A stretch of 11,440 bases of DNA from JBILVQ01 sp044370375 (GTDB lineage Bacteria; Bacteroidota; Bacteroidia; UBA4408): the NCBI GenBank assembly GCA_044370375.1, contig JBILVQ010000092.1:1-11440 (forward strand). The letters run 5' to 3'. Each line of letters starts with the position of its first letter. The stretch's first letter is position 1. The notes beneath the pieces are model-generated. The model was not told the origin of the DNA and did not search any database. It was given only the letters and a program-made list of their open reading frames with translations. The position numbers and the translations under genes are program-made. Positions 7,503 through 11,440 of this stretch are shown in pieces.

Positions 7503-7621
7503 CTCAGAATCTGGTATTTTTTAGTGAAGAAAATGTCAGGAATCACATTAATTACCAAAAAGCCCTGCTGATAGCCTCAATCCAAGGCAAAATCTTTACT
7601 TTAGGAGCCAAATTTCAGCCC

Positions 7622-9277
7622 TTGTTGCCAAGAATTATTGTTTTTTTCGTTTTGCCTGTGGTCATTTTCTGTGGAATGACAGGCTGTGGAAGCCGGCAAA
7701 GCACTTCGGGTTACAAAATTCTAAGATACAACGAATCGGCAGGCATTAACTCTCTGGACCCTGCATTTTCGGGCAGAGTGGAGAATATTTGGGCTATCCA
7801 GCAAATCTTCAATGGATTGGTTCAGGCCGATAGCGCTATGAATATAAAACCCTGCCTTGCGCACAAATGGGATATAGCTGCCAACCAACTGGAATATACA
7901 TTCTACTTGCGGAGAGATGTTTTTTTTCATTCGAATGCCTGTTTTGGTGATAAAAAGGCCAGAAAAATGGTGGCCTCAGACCTTGTTTATTCTTTGAACA
8001 GAATCGCTGACCCTTCCACAGCTTCTTCGGGTGCCTGGACGGTTTCACCCATTGCCCGCAATGAAAAAGGTGAACTTAAAATAGAAAGCGTTGGAGATTC
8101 TATTCTGAAAATTTTTCTAAAAGAGCCCTTTTCTCCTTTTTTGAAAATCCTTGCAACCCCATATTGTTCTGTTATTCCAAAAGAAGCCATTCAATATTAC
8201 GGGAATGATTTCAGAAAAAATCCTGTAGGAACCGGTCCGTTCTTTTTGCAAACATGGAAAGAAGGAGAGAAATTAATCCTAAGAAAAAACCCGGTTTACT
8301 TCGAGCAAATCAATGGAAAGCCCCTGCCCTATTTGGATGCAGTTGTATTCTCTTTTTTGAAAGATAAACAAACCGCATTCCTTGAATTTATCAAAGGAAA
8401 TTTTGATTTCATTTCTGGAGTTGACGGAAGCTACAAAGATGAATTATTGAATGCAAGCGGAACTTTGCGTGCCAAGTATCATGGCAAGGTTATGCTTAAA
8501 AAAACACCTTACCTCAAAACCGACTATCTAGGATTTTACCTGGGCAATAAACAATCGGGAACTTTGCCGGAAGCTTACCGGAATAAGTTGGTACGACAGG
8601 CTATTTCATTGGGTATTGACAGAAAAAAAATGATACGCTACTTAAGGAATAATATCGGCATGGCAGCAGGAGGTTCTATTTTGCCACCGGTATTGCAAGC
8701 CCATCAAAACCACAAAAAAGAAGTGTTGGGCTATGATCCTGCTAAAGCAAAACGATTGTTGGAGCAAGCAGGTTTTAAAGACGGGAAAGGCTTGCCGGAG
8801 CTACCATTGGTAACATCTCCAGTATATCAGGACCTGTGTGAATTCATACAAAAACAACTCGAAGAAATAGGCATACCCGTTAAAACGGAAATTATGATGC
8901 CAGCCATCAATACCGAAATGATAGCCGCAGGCAAAGCAGGTTTTTTCAGAAAATCATGGATTGCGGATTATCCTGATGCAGAAAATTATTTTCTGTTGTT
9001 TCTCGAAAAAAACTTCGCTCCCGATGGACCCAACTACGCACATTTCAAAAATGAAAATTTTGAAAAATGTTACCGAAAAATGTTGCAGGAGAATAACGTT
9101 TCGAGGAGAGAAATCTTAATACGCCAAGCCGACTCGCTGCTTCAAGATGAAATGCCTGTAATCCCTCTTTATTATGATGAAGTGGTATATTTTATTCGTC
9201 CACAAATTCAATTCTTGAACCCGAATGCACAAAATTTTCCACAGTTTAAATATGTTGATAAGCCTGCGGATGAATAA
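7622..9277 (+). CDS. Family 5 extracellular solute-binding lipoprotein (peptide/nickel ABC transporter type)
   Basis: This is the substrate-binding component of a peptide- or nickel-type ABC transporter (SBP_bac_5, DppA/OppA fold). Numbering follows the 551-residue form. LRYNESAGINSLDPAFS at 34-50 is the typical first strand of the fold. It is followed by YTFYLRRDVFFHS (92-104), ASDLVYSLNRI (118-128) and NPVGTGPF (200-207). Later segments with LVRQAISLGIDRKKMI and YDPAKAKRLLEQAGF match the second half of the fold. The frame is open from an ATG at 7478, but a TTG at 7622 (or 7625) is preferred. It starts directly at a lipoprotein signal peptide, L-P-R then a hydrophobic run ending MTGC with the lipidated Cys at 22, whereas the longer form would bury this signal 50 residues in and leave 10 nt to the divergent mtaB start. 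No permease or ATPase genes are adjacent. Ligand unknown. It overlaps the following gene by 8 nt. Confidence 0.88.
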   Translation: MLPRIIVFFVLPVVIFCGMTGCGSRQSTSGYKILRYNESAGINSLDPAFSGRVENIWAIQQIFNGLVQADSAMNIKPCLAHKWDIAANQLEYTFYLRRDVFFHSNACFGDKKARKMVASDLVYSLNRIADPSTASSGAWTVSPIARNEKGELKIESVGDSILKIFLKEPFSPFLKILATPYCSVIPKEAIQYYGNDFRKNPVGTGPFFLQTWKEGEKLILRKNPVYFEQINGKPLPYLDAVVFSFLKDKQTAFLEFIKGNFDFISGVDGSYKDELLNASGTLRAKYHGKVMLKKTPYLKTDYLGFYLGNKQSGTLPEAYRNKLVRQAISLGIDRKKMIRYLRNNIGMAAGGSILPPVLQAHQNHKKEVLGYDPAKAKRLLEQAGFKDGKGLPELPLVTSPVYQDLCEFIQKQLEEIGIPVKTEIMMPAINTEMIAAGKAGFFRKSWIADYPDAENYFLLFLEKNFAPDGPNYAHFKNENFEKCYRKMLQENNVSRREILIRQADSLLQDEMPVIPLYYDEVVYFIRPQIQFLNPNAQNFPQFKYVDKPADE

Positions 9278-10580
9278 GCAAAAACAACAGTTCATTTTCA
9301 TGATAATGCTGGCTTTACTCGGGTTGAGGAAGGATGTTAGCGCACAGGATGATTATGTTGGGCATTACCTTGAATACAAAAATAAAATTTACAACGAACA
9401 AATCAAATCATGTCGAATTTATCCTGCCAATTTGGAGGCTTCATTTCCGTTGATCCGATTGGGTGAGGAACAAAAGTTAGTGCTTGAATTTGATTGGTTA
9501 AACAATGCCAGGCAAACCTTTTTCTATTCCATTCAACATTGCAGCAGTAATTGGGAACCCACCAATATTTCGCCTTCTGATTATATTGATGGTTATCGAG
9601 AAGAAGAAATTTCGGATGCAGTTGGTTCGTACAACACCATCATCTCTTATTATCACTACAAATTGGTATTCCCTACCGATGTAATGAAAATTACCCGATC
9701 AGGGAATTACATCATAAAAGTATTTGATCCGGCCAATCCTGATAGCCCCTATATTACCCGTAGATTTCATGTTTTGGATGAGAAAATTGGCGTTACGGCC
9801 AACACCCACCCGGCAACAATCAATGAGTTTCGTTTTTATAAACAGGAAGTGGACTTTGCCATCTTTAACCCTGAATATGAAATACCTGATCCGTATGGCA
9901 AATTAAAAGTGGTGGTTTTGCAAAACGACCGTTGGGACAATGCCATAACGGATTTGAAACCTGCCTTTGTAAAGCCCTCAGAATTGGTGTATGATGAAGA
10001 CGAAAAAAACGTATTCAACGGTGGAAGAGATTTTAGGCAATTCGATTTAAAAAATCTGGTTCAAACCCAGATGAATAAAATTAATTATGTGGAAGTAGAT
10101 TCCATCAAGCAAACCCATGTTTACCTATTAACTGAACAAAAAAGAACTTTTCTGCGCTATACCCTTGAGCGGGATATGAATGGAAGGTATTATCCAAGTT
10201 GCAGGGCCTGTAATAATCCTGATACAGATGCAGAATACCTCTGGGTTCATTTCTTTCTTGAATCTGCTGAGCCCGTTGAAAATGGAGATGTTTATGTCTG
10301 GGGTGGCTTTTCTGATTTTCAATGTTTGCCAGAAAACAAAATGGTTTACAACCCAAATTTACCGGGCTATGTAGGAAAATCACTACTTAAACAAGGTTAT
10401 TACAACTATGAATATGTTTTCAAGAAAAACGGAAGTCAGGTGGTGGATGATTTTCAGTTTGAGGGCAGCCGTACTGAAACAGAAAACGAATATTGCATTC
10501 TGATTTATCATGAACCCATTGGGTCTTTCCATGAACAATTAATTGGCTACGGTAGATTCGGCTCTAACAATTCAAGATAG
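9270..10580 (+). CDS. DUF5103 / type IX secretion system Plug protein
   Basis: This matches the family once called DUF5103 and now annotated as the type IX secretion system Plug, described as closing the periplasmic side of the SprA outer-membrane channel when no substrate is engaged. From memory, the N-terminal domain has a typical run of motifs that I see here: YLEYKNKIYNEQIKSCRIYP (33-52), FPLIRLGEEQKLVLEFD (59-75), HCSSNWEPTNISPSDYIDGY (90-109), HYKLVFP (129-135), SGNYIIKVFD (144-153) and ITRRFHVLD (162-170). The start is the ATG at 9270, which gives a clean signal peptide (MNKQKQ, hydrophobic core, VSA-QDD cleavage near residue 25/26). An ATG at 9225 lies inside the previous gene and adds a less plausible extension. 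With this start the mature protein is exported and 436 residues long before processing. It overlaps the lipoprotein stop by 8 nt, suggesting cotranscription. Its stop is 18 nt from the convergent kinase. Confidence 0.88.
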   Translation: MNKQKQQFIFMIMLALLGLRKDVSAQDDYVGHYLEYKNKIYNEQIKSCRIYPANLEASFPLIRLGEEQKLVLEFDWLNNARQTFFYSIQHCSSNWEPTNISPSDYIDGYREEEISDAVGSYNTIISYYHYKLVFPTDVMKITRSGNYIIKVFDPANPDSPYITRRFHVLDEKIGVTANTHPATINEFRFYKQEVDFAIFNPEYEIPDPYGKLKVVVLQNDRWDNAITDLKPAFVKPSELVYDEDEKNVFNGGRDFRQFDLKNLVQTQMNKINYVEVDSIKQTHVYLLTEQKRTFLRYTLERDMNGRYYPSCRACNNPDTDAEYLWVHFFLESAEPVENGDVYVWGGFSDFQCLPENKMVYNPNLPGYVGKSLLKQGYYNYEYVFKKNGSQVVDDFQFEGSRTETENEYCILIYHEPIGSFHEQLIGYGRFGSNNSR

Positions 10581-10598
10581 GGAAAAGCCAATAAGGGT

Positions 10599-11440
10599 CT
10601 ATAGATTAATAAAATCAATTTTAATGGTAAGTCCTTTTCCTGGCTCAGATAATAATTGAAGATTTCCACCCATATATCGAACCAAGTTTTTGACAATATA
10701 AAGCCCCAAGCCTGTACCTTTGGCTGAGCGTGTTTCTTCGCTGCCAATTCTAAAAAACTTATCGAAAATTTTTGTTTGAAATTCGGGGGCTATGCCGGGT
10801 CCATTATCCGAAATACTTAAGGTGTAGCCATCTTCCCGCAAGCTAACCTGCAAATCAACCCGTGAACCTGGCGGTGAATACTTACAAGAATTTTCGAGCA
10901 AGTTGATGATTACAGATTGCAGCGACAAATAGTCGGTAAAGATGATTCCCTCTTGTGGGATTTGAAAAGAAAACCTGTGTTCTTTTAACCAAGGAGCATG
11001 GCTCAACTGTTGTAACCAGTTGTTCAATTGAAGCAAATCCACCCGATCGGCACTGATGGGAAAACCCTTTGCATCCAATTGATTGGCGAGCAAAACTTTT
11101 TCGATTAATGCATTCAATCGTTCCGTTTCATCAAGTGCTAAATGCAAAATCTTGTCCTGATGTTCCTTCTCCAATTTCCGGAGCATCATGGTTTCAATTT
11201 GCAAACGAAGAGAAGCAACAGGAGTTTTTAATTCATGGGTTACCGACATAAGAAAATTCTTTTGCTGCTCAGCCAACTGGGCTTCTCTTTTAAATGACCT
11301 GCGGGTTTGGGAAATACCAAGAATAAGGATAAAAGAAAAGACAGTACCCTCACCGCCAATCATAAGCCAACGGTTGTATAAATTTTTGTTGAGTTGATCA
11401 AGGCGGTCTTGCGAAATACTGCCATTCTCGGCCTTCACCA
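10599..11440 (-). CDS. Sensor histidine kinase, C-terminal part (5' end outside window)
   Basis: This is the C-terminal part of a membrane-bound two-component sensor kinase; the frame stays open to the window edge. An in-frame GTG at 11436-11438 is not taken as the start, because the protein evidently continues upstream. Numbered from that codon, one membrane span lies at about 24-43 and runs almost directly into the dimerisation domain, with the phospho-acceptor H68 in SVTHELKTPVASLRL. The ATPase domain has the N box (NLLENSCKY, 179-187), G1 (DNGPGI, 211-216), F box (FDKFFRI, 225-231) and G2 (GTGLGLYI, 241-248), all intact, so it should be active. No HAMP or PAS domain sits between the membrane and the His helix; the short linker SFKREAQLAEQQKNF resembles Bacteroidota kinases. 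The sensing domain and the likely partner response regulator are outside the window. It is convergent with the Plug gene. Confidence 0.95.
   Translation of the reverse strand, partial: VKAENGSISQDRLDQLNKNLYNRWLMIGGEGTVFSFILILGISQTRRSFKREAQLAEQQKNFLMSVTHELKTPVASLRLQIETMMLRKLEKEHQDKILHLALDETERLNALIEKVLLANQLDAKGFPISADRVDLLQLNNWLQQLSHAPWLKEHRFSFQIPQEGIIFTDYLSLQSVIINLLENSCKYSPPGSRVDLQVSLREDGYTLSISDNGPGIAPEFQTKIFDKFFRIGSEETRSAKGTGLGLYIVKNLVRYMGGNLQLLSEPGKGLTIKIDFINL

Noticed and set aside
7515..7522. TATTTTTT as a -7 box for the lipoprotein gene
   Set aside because: It differs from TAnnTTTG at the last base and the nearest TTTG elements are 13 and 30 nt away, outside the usual -33 spacing.
9225..9269. 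Longer N-terminus for the Plug protein from the ATG at 9225
   Set aside because: It lies inside the lipoprotein gene and puts extra residues before a complete signal peptide that begins at 9270.
10581..10598. Terminator between the Plug and kinase genes
   Set aside because: The 18-nt gap has no inverted repeat or T tract.
1..11440. CRISPR arrays, insertion sequences, tRNA/rRNA genes, toxin-antitoxin or defence genes
   Set aside because: No regularly spaced repeats, transposase motifs, tRNA-like folds or defence domains were seen; almost all sequence is taken up by recognisable chromosomal genes.

Overview
The window looks like ordinary chromosomal DNA from a member of the Bacteroidota (Bacteroidetes). 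The evidence is an AT-rich genome with few Shine-Dalgarno sites, a -7 box of the Bacteroidota type (TAnnTTTG form) before rpsO, a DUF5103-type protein of the family now called the type IX secretion system (T9SS) Plug, a long lineage-type Lgt, and a histidine kinase of familiar Bacteroidota layout. Nothing in the sequence suggests a prophage, insertion sequence, CRISPR array or genomic island, and no tRNA or rRNA gene was seen.

Layout. Positions 1-437 (+) hold the C-terminal end of an asparagine-synthase-type amidotransferase. It converges on pnp (469-2688, -), and a short, nearly perfect hairpin between them can terminate in both directions. Upstream of pnp, on the same strand, is rpsO (2766-3035), the classical rpsO-pnp order, but with its own intrinsic terminator in between and a promoter-like box in front of rpsO. 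Next comes a tightly packed minus-strand operon, in transcription order: mtaB (7467-6118), a 230-residue unknown protein (6110-5418), a 92-residue single-pass membrane protein (5411-5133), lgt (5098-3947) and an inositol-monophosphatase-family gene (3950-3138). Gaps are 7, 6 and 34 nt, followed by a 4-nt ATGA overlap. Divergent from mtaB are an oligopeptide-type (family 5) extracellular solute-binding lipoprotein (about 7622-9277, +) and, overlapping its stop by 8 nt, the T9SS Plug protein (9270-10580, +). The window ends with a convergent, truncated sensor histidine kinase (10599-11440, -).

How the genes relate. pnp, rpsO, mtaB, lgt and suhB are housekeeping genes for RNA turnover, translation, tRNA modification, lipoprotein maturation and sugar-phosphate or inositol-phosphate chemistry. 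Lgt would lipidate the lipoprotein precursors of the cell, including the solute-binding lipoprotein encoded nearby. The Plug protein belongs to the gliding/secretion machinery limited to this phylum. I found no convincing undescribed system. The points most worth a second look are the coupling of a peptide-binding lipoprotein to the Plug gene, the altered catalytic signature of Lgt, the two unassigned proteins inside the mtaB-lgt operon, and several start sites that differ from the longest reading frame.
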